Below, in pieces: positions 23,452-36,301 of a stretch of DNA of 64,000 nt. This DNA comes from Epiperipatus broadwayi (Eukaryota > Onychophora > Udeonychophora > Euonychophora > Peripatidae): NCBI GenBank assembly GCA_028023455.1, contig JAQFVV010006216.1:4666877-4730876 (forward strand). The letters run 5' to 3'. Numbering within the stretch: position 1 is the first letter of the stretch; each line of letters opens with the position of its first letter. The notes beneath the pieces are model-generated. The model saw only the letters and a list, made by a program, of their open reading frames with translations, had not been told where the DNA came from and searched no databases. A program made the position numbers and the translations under genes.

Positions 23452-24714
23452 ATTATCGGAAATATCAGAATGAATTAATTCAATAATAAAACATGTTTAA
23501 AAGAAACTTATGTAGGCATCTTCATCTTCTAACTGGGCTTTGAGTGGGCTTCAATTCACCTAGTTGTGCAGTGAGGATTTTATCTTATTTGGGCATAGGC
23601 AAGGCAACTGTTATCATCGTGGCTGGCTGGAACTGGCATGATCACATCTTGGCGATTTGGACAGAGAAAGGGCGGGTGCACCAGCTGGTTGTCTACCCCA
23701 TGGTCATTTTATGGGACCCTCTAGTAGATTTGTCCATATTTTCTATCTGGTATAATGCAACAATTATTATTAAATGTTCATCCGCTATCTTAAATGGTTC
23801 ATTAAATTCTTAAGAAAACAAGAGTTCTTAAAAGAACTGTGTAATGGATTTCTTTTTAGAAAATATCACCAATAGTCTAGTCCATAAATTAATCTCTAAG
23901 TAGCTAGATGATTGAAGAATTCCAGAGCCAAAGTAGTGAACTGCTTGAATGCCAAAAGAAGAATGAATCCCACAGCACTGACTAAAACTTACCAACCCCA
24001 CTCATACAGAACCAATCCAGGTATCCCCCCTGAGAAGTATGAATCAGCCAATCCTTTTAATTTACCTTATCATTTAGATTATAACATTTCTTACGATTTT
24101 TCTGATTAAATTCTACATTTTAGGGTTTAATATGTTTGTTTTCCATCTTGAATACCCAGTCCACTTGATTACAGCTATTATTATTCAAAATAATTTTTAT
24201 TTTATATAAATAAAAAAAAGATAACATTTTAATTATAGCATTGATTATCAAAAATTTTGCTTTTGGTCAGATTTTTGCCAAAGCAATTAACATTCTTTGC
24301 TTACAGAATAAAATTAGTTTTTAGAAAAGTAATTAAAAATATATATATATACAAGTATGTTGGAACAACTGCTTTAATTATTTACTTTACTAATATGTTC
24401 CGACATTTGATCCATTTGTTTAATAAAGTTTGCTTTTCTCTCTTTGAATTTTTCAGAAAAAAGCAAAATACATAAAATAACATATCATAAAATATACAAT
24501 AATGAAAAATAAAAAAAAATACATGAGTTTATTATACATGTACAATATTTGTGTCAATTTCATGTTACTCTAAATTGGTGTGTGTGGGTATTTTAATGCT
24601 CAGACCCAACTTCCATTATTAATATAGCACATTTATATATTCATTGTGCTTAATATATACAATTTTTACATTACAGCAGACTTTGTGTAAGGCCATTTGA
24701 TTATGCCTGGCACA
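23452..24714 (-). mobile_element. Old solo LTR of family X, part 2 (5' half in sense orientation)
   Basis: Diverged copy of 15940-17039, ending TGCCTGGCACA and followed by (TA)n. Completes the LTR whose other half is 12965-14388. The junction with the younger element shows TATATAATTA against ATATATATAT on the far side. Confidence 0.8.
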
Positions 24715-25655
24715 ATATAATATATATATATATATATAATTTAGACTCTACTTAGTAACATTTTATTACAAATGATACTCTACTTTCAATAATGCTATTA
24801 GGGGTCTTTTTTTTTTTATCTTCCAGTCTATTATTGGAAAAGGAACTTTCAAAAACACAACAATAAAATGATTAGCTATTAAAAAACAAATTGATATCTT
24901 TTTAATCAGATGAATTCAGAAAATAAATTGGGAAACACCATAATTATTTTTTATATTAACAAGTAAACACATTTTAAAACAAACATTGAAATAACCAAGT
25001 TTTAAATAAATTAATTTAGATTAAAGTTAACGTGTTTTTAAATTTATATTTTAAAAATTGTTTAGCATATTTTTTAAAATCAAATTTAATAAATTGTTTC
25101 AACTTTTTTTCGACAGTAAAAAAGAATGAAAAATTTAAAATATATACAATTTAATAAATTATTTTACAAGAATTTGCAATTGCTTATTTTAAGTATAAGG
25201 ATTTTGAACTCAGATTTTCAAGTACATCCATTTATCCACATTATCTCATACAACTGATACACATGACACACATGTACAAAAGATAAATAATCCCAATATA
25301 CATTTTTCATGCTAAACCAGCACTCATCAGTTGGTTCAGATTACCATCTCCCACACATATATATAATCAGTGGTCAGTTTATATTAAGATAGCAAATCTT
25401 CATACTTTAATGGACAAGCTTCAATCTACTCCAACCTCCAACTTTTCAGCCCTCCATATCATTGAAAATCTGTTGATTATTTATCTTTTCTACATGTGTG
25501 TGGTCATGTGTATCAGTTGTATGAGATAGTGTGGATAGATGGAGGGTGCTTGAAAATCTGAGTTCAAAACCCCTAATACTTACAATTAAGCTCCAGGTTT
25601 GTGAAGAGTGCCTGGATTTCAAATTGCTTATTTTGTGTATCATATATATATATAT
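24715..25655. other. AT-rich spacer between two (TA)n tracts, with an inverted repeat
   Basis: (TA)n at about 24717-24738 and 25642-25655. Between them, 25197-25288 and 25480-25573 are reverse complements (for example TCTCATACAACTGATACACATG against CATGTGTATCAGTTGTATGAGA), separated by about 190 bases: a foldback or MITE remnant. No gene. Confidence 0.65.
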
Positions 25656-28600
25656 TGTAACCCCCAACTTAACACCGATCCTACACATTACATGAACAAA
25701 TGCCCAGTGTACCAATTCTATTAATGAATAGAATAAATTAACAACTTTATTTTTGCTTTGAATTAGTATTGAGACTCTTCTACTTGTGTTTTACTTATAG
25801 CTTAGTTCAGTGGAGGGTTATAGTAAGTCAAGGATATATAGAATATAAATAAATGAGGGAAGAAATACTATTGATCATTAAAGTAAGATATATGCCTCAT
25901 TTGTTAATCAACCCAATGATAGAAATCAATAAAGTTTCATTTATTCAAGCTAATAAATTATATTTTAAATTTGATCTCTTCCACCATCTAAATACACTCT
26001 TATATTAGCTACAATATAACTTTAAAAAAAGATATTAAATAACTCTACTATCTAGCACATCTTAATTTAAATAGCTAAATTAATATTAAGTTAGAACTAT
26101 GAAATAAGATCTCAGGGAATCTTTAATATAATTTGATTAAAGAAATTCTATTATACAATAACTTATAACTATTATAATAAAAAATAATGGAATGAATTGA
26201 ATGATGTTTCACTGGACTAGCAATTAGATAATAAAGAAAACAGGGTACCTTTTAATCTCACATCATTGTCTAAATAATAAACTGAGTATACAACCTTCTT
26301 CATAAGTTTACCAAAAGGTAAAGTATTTCACATAATGTTTGGATCAAGAGAACAATATTATCAGATTTAAGTATGTTCATTATCAAATTTATAAAATAGT
26401 GCATTTATGTTGTAATAGATATGTGAAATGTGAAAACTAGAATACAAAGTTTTGAATAAATAAGTAAAGCATTTATTTACATTTTGCAATCAAATAAATA
26501 TAATTGGTTCACATTGGGACTGTTTGTCCTAACTCCTGAATTTCCAAATACATTCACCAATCTTGGTTTGAAATAACTTTTTATTATACACTTTTTTATT
26601 GATTAGATATCTATAAAATTTAAATAACAAATAAAATAATACCCTCATATTCTAACTTCGAATATATTTAGGCTGTTAATTAACTCTAACATCTTTTATG
26701 AGCAAGCAACACTAGATAAATAAATATCTTATTATGGGTTCAAACATACAAGTTGGGGAGATCACACTATCATTTATTGGGATAAAATAAATTAATAATT
26801 TTGGCTGTCAAGAAAGTAACCTTAAATAACTTAATCAAATAATCCTTTTAAACAGATATACTCTTCACCCATTCAAAATAAAAAATAATCATTCTGATGA
26901 TTTGATGATTTAAAGCTTGTGGTAAATTAACATGATATAATCTAAAATATTTAATTACTGATGTATAAATTTAATAGTATTATACTCTCATGTCTGCAAG
27001 GTTATTTGCACTACGTGTGTGTCACATCTTATGCTACAATTAAGATAGAATCAATATATTTACATCTTGTTGGTTTGCTTATGAGTTACTAAATAAACGT
27101 CATAATACGGATAATGTCATAGACCAACTAACAAATATAATAGTATTTCTGCTTTAATATTCCATAAAGAATTTAATCTTACCATTTATTTAACCACCAA
27201 CTACATTACATATATCTATGATTTTACGATAACAAAACAAATATTCAAAAAATTAAGCACATGAGGAATAAACAAGCTTCTTGACTAAAATCTAAATGAC
27301 GAATAATGACCCCCCACCTAACTTAGAGGTATACTATTGGTGTGGAATTCAGTCTCACCACCAGTATAAAAGGGAAATACACTACTCAACTTCATAAATA
27401 TCATCTTCATAATGCATAAATACATAATTTGGAATTATACTTCACTCATGGCAAATACTTAGACATATTAAGGGAGAGTTCTCACTCCCAATCAACATAG
27501 AACATATCATGGATAACTTTCTTTCTCACAGCTACTTAATACATTTCATTCTATACATTGGAAAATAAATTCACACATAGATAGGTTCCTAATTTCTTCA
27601 ATTCTTTTAACGTATGACATTATCCGAAACCAACAGAGAGAAACAAAGTCAGAAAACTGAATATTTACTAATTGTATATGAAATAGACTGATAAAAAAAA
27701 AAACACGCATATGTATGAATAAGAACGTGTAAATAATTTCAAATTATATAGTATGCAAATGTTACAGTAAAGTAAATGGTAAACTGAAAATAAAACTTTT
27801 AGTTTATAACAAACTATTAACTGTTTTCTTTTTTTAAACTTTTAAATTGCAATAATTAGTGCCAACGGGACTTCACCTTTTCTGACAACAATATTTATCT
27901 TTTATACATTTACTACCCTCTAAGCCAATTACTCACTTCAAGACATTAAATAGAGAAATATCTCCCTTCAATAAAACACATAAAAAATATATAACCCGCA
28001 TAAGAAATTATGTTTAAATAATAATCAACTACCAGCGTATTGCAACTTGTAATACACTATCCGAGACATTCTTAAAGTCAATAAAATATTACAAAATAAA
28101 TAAGCAAATAAATAAATCTATCTATCTATGATATATCAATAACAAACAAAAAAAATAGTTACTCTTCTTTAACTTTAAAAAAAAAGTTCACTTCCAAAGT
28201 TTTTTAACATAAAGTCTCCTGAATGATGCGAAGATAAGGATGATGATTTCAAATGAGTATCTGTTAGTAAAACATGAAGACAAATTCCTATAGGATAACA
28301 TTCACAATTTTAAATTTAAGCAATCTCAAATGTTCTTAGTGATAGCTAATTGAACTCACTTATATAATGCATGAGTAATAAACTTCTTTATAATAATAGA
28401 GATAATGGATAGATGGTTTCAGCTACACATTTGTTTAATATTTATAATTTAATTAATTCTGGAAATTTTTAACTTAGCAATAACTTTAGCAGGCTTTCAA
28501 AAAGAACATAAGCTTCCCATAATTTCATTTGTTAGCACAAATATATTTATTTTAGTCCATTGCTAATTGTTCATAGAAAAATATGAAATTCCTTAGATAA

Positions 28601-30120
28601 CAATATTTTTCTTTATAATACTTTCACATACTGAGGAGAACAAGAAATATATAATATTAATCTCCTTCCACTCAATTTAAATCAGGTACACATTAAATAA
28701 ATACTAATTCTTGGTTAATTCTTTGTGAGCCATGCATTCACTTCTTTAATAAAATATTTCATAAGCATAAATGATAAGCATAGTCAGTTTAAAATATAGC
28801 ACAATAAATTATACACACATCCTCTCATTTTAACAACTTTTATATAATTATAAGAGAATTCAAAGTGAAAGTTTATGATAGGCATTGTTAAACAGTCCTG
28901 CATAAATTTCCTTAAAAGATTATAAAGTTCACACAATTTCATTTTCTCCTTAACAATAGAAAACATAGGCAAGTAAAGTAGATTTAGGTTATAAGCATAT
29001 AAATACATTTCAAATAATAGTGTTAATTTAAAGACTAATTGAGTGGATAGTGAAAAAAAATATACCTTGTAAAAAAATTAGCCTGACATTTTTTTTCTTA
29101 AAGTTGTCTGGTAGCTAGAATTCCAATACTAACTTTTATAAAACAATAATGTTTAAAAAATTATACTTTGGAGTTTAACTGATTTGATTTCTGGAAGAGA
29201 TTGAAAAAAACCATGTACATAGAAGAAGTGGCAGAAGCAGCATATATTTTTATTACTATCACTTAAATACATCTTCTTTCCATCAATCAAGAGGTCACCT
29301 TGTCCTCCAAAGGTTAGCTCCATCCTTTGCACTCAGATAATTAAGCAATAAATATTCAAGAAATCTTTTCTTGAGAAAAAAAAACATTTGATTTTCTAAA
29401 TTAAATCAAACTGAATAAAACAAATAAAAATATAATTGTTACACTTTTAAAATAAATAAGCATTAATTAGCCATTAAATAAAGTAGTTGATAACACAATT
29501 TAGTTTGTCAAATAATTCACTAATCTAGAGATTCATTAATCACTCAAAATATATTTGCATCTGTTATCAGAGATTGCTGTAATTTTAAATGTTTTATTGT
29601 AAAATGTAAAATTCTGTACTGTAATTAAATATGAAAATGAAATTGTAAGATGACACAGATATACATGCACACACATATGCTGCTATATGAATACTAAATT
29701 ATCCTGACTAACTTATATGGCTATTGGTTAAACATATTTCACTGATTATAATATCTACATATTTGTGCCAATGAATAAACAGATCAGAAAAACATCTAAA
29801 CAAATACCAACCACTATTCTACAAATAAATAAAACAAATTTGCATCAACTTAACTTACACATCAATAACTCCTGTAATAATCCACCCCTCTTTCTATTAT
29901 TAAATAGTTCACAAAATATAATAATAATAATAATACTAAATGATTATAAAACTTCCAACTAACATCTATAAGCAACTCTCACATAAGGTTTTAGGCCATT
30001 AACATAAATTTTTAAAATTTTTAGCACTATTTCACTTTTTTTAATCAAATGCAGTTATTCACCACTGACACAGTATGATTTAATCAAAGTTCGTTTTTGG
30101 TGCCCATTCAGAAGATCTCA
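25656..30120 (+). other. AT-rich region with LTR-like start, TATA box and PBS-like end (possible large solo LTR or 5' LTR)
   Basis: Starts TGTAACCCCCAACTTAAC immediately after (TA)n, as the proven LTRs here do. TATAAAAG is at 27365-27372. TGGTGCCCATTCAGAAGATC at 30098 resembles the primer sites of the other elements and is followed by (AT)n at 30121. No second copy exists in the window, so the LTR reading rests only on these marks, and a length near 4.4 kb is unusual. No coding similarity found. Confidence 0.3.
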
Positions 30121-30134
30121 ATATATATATATAT

Positions 30135-30349
30135 TGAAGCAGTTGAGCTTTATGGTCCTTCATACTCACCAAATTACTAACCCATGTTTGAACCTTATGT
30201 TCCCTCCCACTCCTATATTAATGTATATTTATTTTATATATATATGTTTGAGATGTGTACCTAAAGGATTATAAAATTTAGCTCTTAATATTTTTACTAT
30301 TTATTATTATTTCTTTTATTAAAATCAAAATATATTAGGTGCAGCTCAT
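30135..30349. other. Short AT-rich segment between two (TA)n tracts
   Basis: Nothing recognised. Confidence 0.5.
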
Positions 30350-30363
30350 ATATATATATATAT

Positions 30364-33300
30364 TGTGCCAGACCGTAAAATGTCCATGCACAAGATGGCT
30401 GTAGCCAACAATTTGGCACAGCCAAATTTATTGAATAAATTAAAATAAAGTAAAAAGAAATAAACAATGAGAGTTGGTCTATACTAGATTCCCATCTCCT
30501 TGCGTACATAACTAACACATATATTATTTATTTTGAAATAATAGCCCACTATAAATGTGTCATTTATTGTAAATGTTTTAATATGTATAACACACTATAA
30601 ATGTATCGCATTTGTTTTTTTTGTAAACGTATATGTAATATGTATATGTATAAAGTTTTCCGTATATATTTTTTCTTTTTGATAATTTTTAAAATGTTTT
30701 TTCTTTTATTTTAAAAATATACAAAAATATTCTTTGTGTGATTGACAAGAATCTTCCGTTTAAAAGGTGGATTCGTCTTTTTCTTTGTTTTTCTATTTTT
30801 ACTTTTTTGTATGTAATCAAGTAGTTTTTTTTTTTAATTAATTAATTTGTAAATTATTTCCAAATTTCTTATCTAAAGAATGTGGGTGGTCTATTACTGC
30901 AATATGGAGTTTGAAATTCCTAAAAAGAGATTTTGAAACAAGATTTTTATAAAGAATGTACAAAAAGTAAGATTATCTGATGCAATAGCTTGAAGGGGAA
31001 TGTAAGTAATTAAAACTTGTGGGCGGATGGGGATATACAATAACCTACCTAGGAGGTGAACAAAAGGTTTAGTTTTTGATTAGTGTTGGACAGAGAAAGC
31101 CACACAAATCCATGTGTGGTGTAAAATAATGATTAATATTGAACTGAGAAAGCAAGATGAAGCTATATGTGGTTTAAAAATATTATTATTGAACGGACAG
31201 AGCTACATAACCTACCTGTACGGTATGGGAGATTATATCATATATTTATTCTTTTCAATAAATATGCTTTTGGGATTGCTGAATATTTTTGTTAATTCAA
31301 GAAGGAGCCTAACTCACCAAATTTTCTGAACGAACATAAACTTCTGTAGAAGGTTTTTCCTGGTGATCGCACAAATATTAACCAAAGCAGCCAATACCCA
31401 TATATGATGTGGAAAATCATATAAGCATATGCCATTCTGCAATAAATCAAGAAGAAAAGAAATATTTTGGAGTGCCATGTTTAAAATGACAAACAAGTTT
31501 CATCTGATAGTCTACAAGAACATGGAGTAGGAAGAACCGTAGCAGTACACCCGCCAGTTCAGATATGGAGTCGCCAAGATGGATGTGTCAGAGACTCAGT
31601 ATACCCTGATTGAACTTGAGATGGTCCGCCGAGAAGTTTGAATCCGGAGAGCAAGCAGATAAAGATGAGTAAAGTAAAAAAAAAAAAAATGTTCATAATT
31701 TTATATATATATAGTTTGTTATTTGTATTCTTTTTAAAAGTGTATATAACCCAGATAATTGTAATAGTTACTAACATATGATAAAATATATTAATTTTTT
31801 TTATTATTATATGAAATATTATAAAATAATATGGCTTATACACAGATCTAATTACAAACCCCTTAAATATAAGATTATTACTATTTCTTGTTCTTTTACC
31901 CCAGTTCATCTTTACTTCTTAATTAATGTTTAATCATGGCGGCGTCACCTTACGTGGAGTGACATATATAGCCGGCCTATACATTTTTTTAAAAAATTTT
32001 TTTTTGCTGTATAAAAAAAATATACATACACATAAATTATTATTTTACGTACTCAAAGGTAAAGGCATATCTAATCTTAAGAGTTTATATGTGCAAATGG
32101 GAAAAGTTCAGGGGGTGAGATCAGTGTATAACCTACTTTAGTATTTTGGGAATTTACAAATAAACATTCGTTGTTTTGTGCTTGGAGAGGAAGTATAGAC
32201 CACTCACAATATGGGCATCCATAGTTAGCTCTTAGTATTTTTATCAATTAAGTTAATGTAGATAAAAGTTAAAAATTGGATTTTTTGTGTGTGTGTTTAA
32301 TCTAACTATATAGATTTGAAACACAAAGATTTAGACCTTGTATAATTATATGTAGACTCATAAATTTGGACAGAAAGTCCTATAACTAATTTGAGATTTA
32401 ATATTCTAATGTTTAAAAATATATATGTGGTGGAGGGGGGAATTTTGTTAAATAAATTATATATATTTTCATACTTTATTTGTTATTGCGTAATCTATTA
32501 TAAAGTAAATTAATAATAATTGAATGTAATCACCTATTTGTGATGTTTGCTGACCACGGCTATAAAAGTTATAGCAATACTTATTCAAAGTACCTGGGAT
32601 AGAGAATTAGAATTGAGCTATCCATCAGGATATTGTATCGGGGAGTTAAATTACAATATTTTCACCCAGTTTTCCTTCATCCAAATTAAACGTATGTACG
32701 ATAACCTCTTTGCATACTCTCTCAACAGAAAGGGAGGGTAAAATTATTTAATTTTTGCTTTCTTTTATTGTGTCGGGGGTGGTGCTAAGGATTGTTAAAT
32801 TAATGCAATCTTTTAAAGATATGTGAAGAGCGAGGGAAAACGTCTACCGGGCAAATAGATATTGGGGTGGAAATATAAATGGTTTAACAGGGAAAGATTT
32901 TGCTTTTAATTGAAATCAAATTTCTTTCTCCTAATAATTAGAAACATAATACTTGTTGTATTTAACCCTGTGTATTATCGAAGATTGTTATCGATCTCTC
33001 ATTTTAAATGTACATGTCATTTCATGCTCGTGACGTACAGATATATGTATCATTTTCTTCAATGGAGACGGAAATGAGGGATTCGAACTGGTATAATATA
33101 TATATATATATAATGGGAGCAATAACTAACACTATATTAATTTTACCAAAATTGTTTTTAAATCTGTAAAAAAAAAAATAACTTTTTGTTTAAATTTGTT
33201 AAAAACTATATTTTTCTTTTAAAAATTCAAGATGGAGTATGCAACTGTTAATTGTCCAAAAATAACTTAAAGGGTGGAAATTTTATATTATTTAATTTTG

Positions 33301-36003
33301 GGGAAGGATGTTTAATTAAAGTGGACTAAGAGTAAAAAGGGAAATCCAATTAAGAATTTATGCTTTTGCCATTAACATTTTATCAAATCTATTTCTAATC
33401 TGGAAATGGATTTGAATATATTTTTGGACAAATTATCTAACAGTTGCATCTCCAAAACAATAGGTGAAGGAAATGAAATAAAAAAAAGGAATACTAAAAG
33501 CATTCCTCACATACCTGAGGGCTGTATATAATGGGCTGATTATTAACTACCTAAGAGAGAACTAGTTTGTAGAAAAGTTGTTGTTAAAAGAACTCCACAC
33601 TTTTTTTTCAAAACATGTTGGATGATTAGAAAACTAATCACCTTTCCTTGCCTTTTTGCTGGTCAATCTCACCTCGAATAATCATCTCTCTGATGCCCAA
33701 AAATATGATCTAAGAATGGAGGAATGCCTAATGGAAACTTGCTATTCAAATTATTTCAATCCTATTAATTTTCCATGCTGGAGCCAAACTGTTAAAATTG
33801 ACTCTTTAATATAGCAAGGTAATTAACCTAAGAACTACTTATGAACTTTACATCTTATTCCTTTTCAATTAATCTCAACCTCAGCTTTCCAGATTTCATT
33901 TTTTAAATTGTTAAATTAAATATTTTTTTTATTAATTATTAACTGTATTTGCTCTTATACTTCTAATTTTTCTTTTATACGTAAAGTCTGCTCTTATTTC
34001 TTTAATCTTAGTGCAATTTCTTTCTTCATTTTAAACTGTTGTATTTTATTATTTTTAAATTGCCAATCTAAACAATCTTGCGAGCCTAATGTATAAAGTT
34101 ATTTTTTCCTATCTACTTAAACCTCCCTGAGTTGAGGTTAATAAAATCCCCTCCCTTCTTTAATTAGATTTACATACTTTCTTAATTAATACGCTCGCCA
34201 GATTGTTTCTCAGGTTAACCCAATTACATGATTTTCTTAAAAATGTCTTTAAAAGAAATATATATTCTTTATGTGTAATTTTATTATTACCAAAAAATTA
34301 ATGGTATCAAATATTTTTTTTTATGTCACACATTTCATTCTTAAAAAGTGATTTTATTATTATTATTATTGTTTTTTTATATCATCTGTATTATAAAGCT
34401 ATACTCTTAATATTTCAAAGACTTGATTATTATCAAGTTACAAAATTCACGAGGGTGGGATTTCATCTGTTAAATAACAAGGAAGGGAAGGGGGTAATTT
34501 TTAAAACCTATTTATACGGATTAAATCTTTACCATATATATTACATAGCATAGTGCTGCTTGCCTAAATTATAGCATTCATGTGAGGTTCATGCATTTTA
34601 AAATAGTGATTTCCATTTTATGTCATTAAAGACAGTGTTATGTGGTGTTACTGATATAAGGCTTTGTTTATTAAATATTATATGCTTCTAACTTGGAGGC
34701 TTATGATAAATTTGGACCCATAAATTTTCTTCATGCCCTATCCTGTGGGTAGTTGACCTTCTGGGGATCATTTTCCTATAACAGGCCTCTCATGTCGGTT
34801 GCCCAGAGAACCCTGGGGACCATGCCAAGCCTAATTAAACTTCTCTAATCAGTACCCTAAAAAAGGGACTCTTAGCCACTTTGTTTTATTTGTTTGGAAG
34901 CCCAACATTACTTTGGATTCTTCTGCCTTTATATCAGCCTTGCTGCTTTTCCATTAGTATTAATTTATTTATTTAATGACCTCATTTCAGTGCTGTAATC
35001 ATAAACTTGTGCTTTGCTTATGTGTATATATATGTCTTTCCAACAATAATCATTAGTTTAATTAATAATATTGTTTTTTCTTATTTTTTGTAAAATCCCA
35101 CCATCGTAATTCATCCCATTCATTTAAGATTAGACATATTTTTAGAAAACAACGCATTCTTTTTTTTTAAAAGTTTGAATTTCAAGAATAGTTTAAAATT
35201 ATTATGTTCGCTAATTGTATAAGTTAGTTTTGTGATCAAATGATTGGCACCTTAACCTAACCCACCAAATATATTTATTGATGTATAATATGTAATTTAT
35301 TTATAAGAGTATTCAAGAAAATATATAAGTAATTCACTGTTCATTAAATGTTTTATTAAATATTTTATTATTATTCAAGCCACTTATGTGGTTTGAATTA
35401 TCTTCTCTCCTCTTCCATACATTCCAACATATATGTGTGTTCTTGTTAAATGTCTCATTGTCTCTTTCGCTCTTCTAGTGGGCTGGACTTAAGAATTAAT
35501 TCTCATGTGCCATCATTATTATGTTATTTATTAGGTGTTCAATCTGGGGCTTGTGGAATAGGTTTGAATATAGGTTGGTCCCTGATCTAAATCTCAGGCT
35601 TGACTGGGTTTGAAGAATGTTTCATTGAGTTCCAGCTCATGTTAGATCAGGGGTCCCCAACCTTTTTGCACTTAAGAGCACATTCTATAATAGTGGCCAG
35701 GTGCCAAGCACCATTTATTTTTTCAATGTAAATTTATAGTTGGGTATTGTTAATAATACACATAATGTACAAAAAAATATTTATTTCAAAAATAAAGTTT
35801 AGTATGCCCTACAATTTGATTACAATATAATACAATAATTTATGACATTTTAAAAATTAAATTTATTTGTATCAGATAAATATTTTTTATTGTATTCGGA
35901 TAGTGATGGGCACACATAAAATGGACTGCAGGCACCATGGTGCCCATGGGCATAGGGATGAGGACCCCTGTGTTAGATGAATCAACATATTTTGACCGGT
36001 ACA
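30364..36003 (+). other. Possible LTR-derived unit bounded by TGTGCC...GGTACA and (TA)n
   Basis: The left end TGTGCCAGACCG follows (TA)n and the right end GACCGGTACA precedes (TA)n. Both match the terminal bases of the X-family LTR (TGTGCCAGGC...GGTCCGGTACA), and the left end can fold TGTGCCA with TGGCACA at 30414-30420. Interior similarity to X is not evident to me. The unit contains an hAT MITE (35648-35970), a (TA)n tract near 33100 and GC-richer patches near 31500-31660 and 34735-34930. No coding similarity found. Confidence 0.3.
35648..35970. mobile_element. Non-autonomous hAT transposon (323 bp) with perfect 8-bp TSD
   Basis: Terminal repeats CAGGGGTCCCCAACC and, read inward from the right, CAGGGGTCCTCATCCC are of the hAT (Charlie-like) type. 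The element is flanked on both sides by TGTTAGAT (35640-35647 and 35971-35978), the 8-base duplication hAT transposase makes. The subterminal phrase GGCACCATGGTGCCCATGGG is like hAT MITEs I recall from several animal genomes. No transposase inside. Confidence 0.9.
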
Positions 36004-36301
36004 ATATATATATATAGTGAGGGTAGCTTAAAATTACACCTACCCAAACCTTAGCCACCTGAAATATTGGATTGTCTTTTAATTAGAATGTAAATATAAA
36101 ATAAATACTAAGTTTTGTTAAAACACTATTAAAAAATATAAATGCATAAATAGTTATGACAGCGTACTAATTGTACATTAAAATAGTATAAATGATAGGT
36201 CATTTACCATAAAATCACACATATATATTAGTAATAAAATTTTAGTGTTTAATAAAAAAATATAAACATTGGTAAACTTCATACAAATTTATATATATAT
36301 A

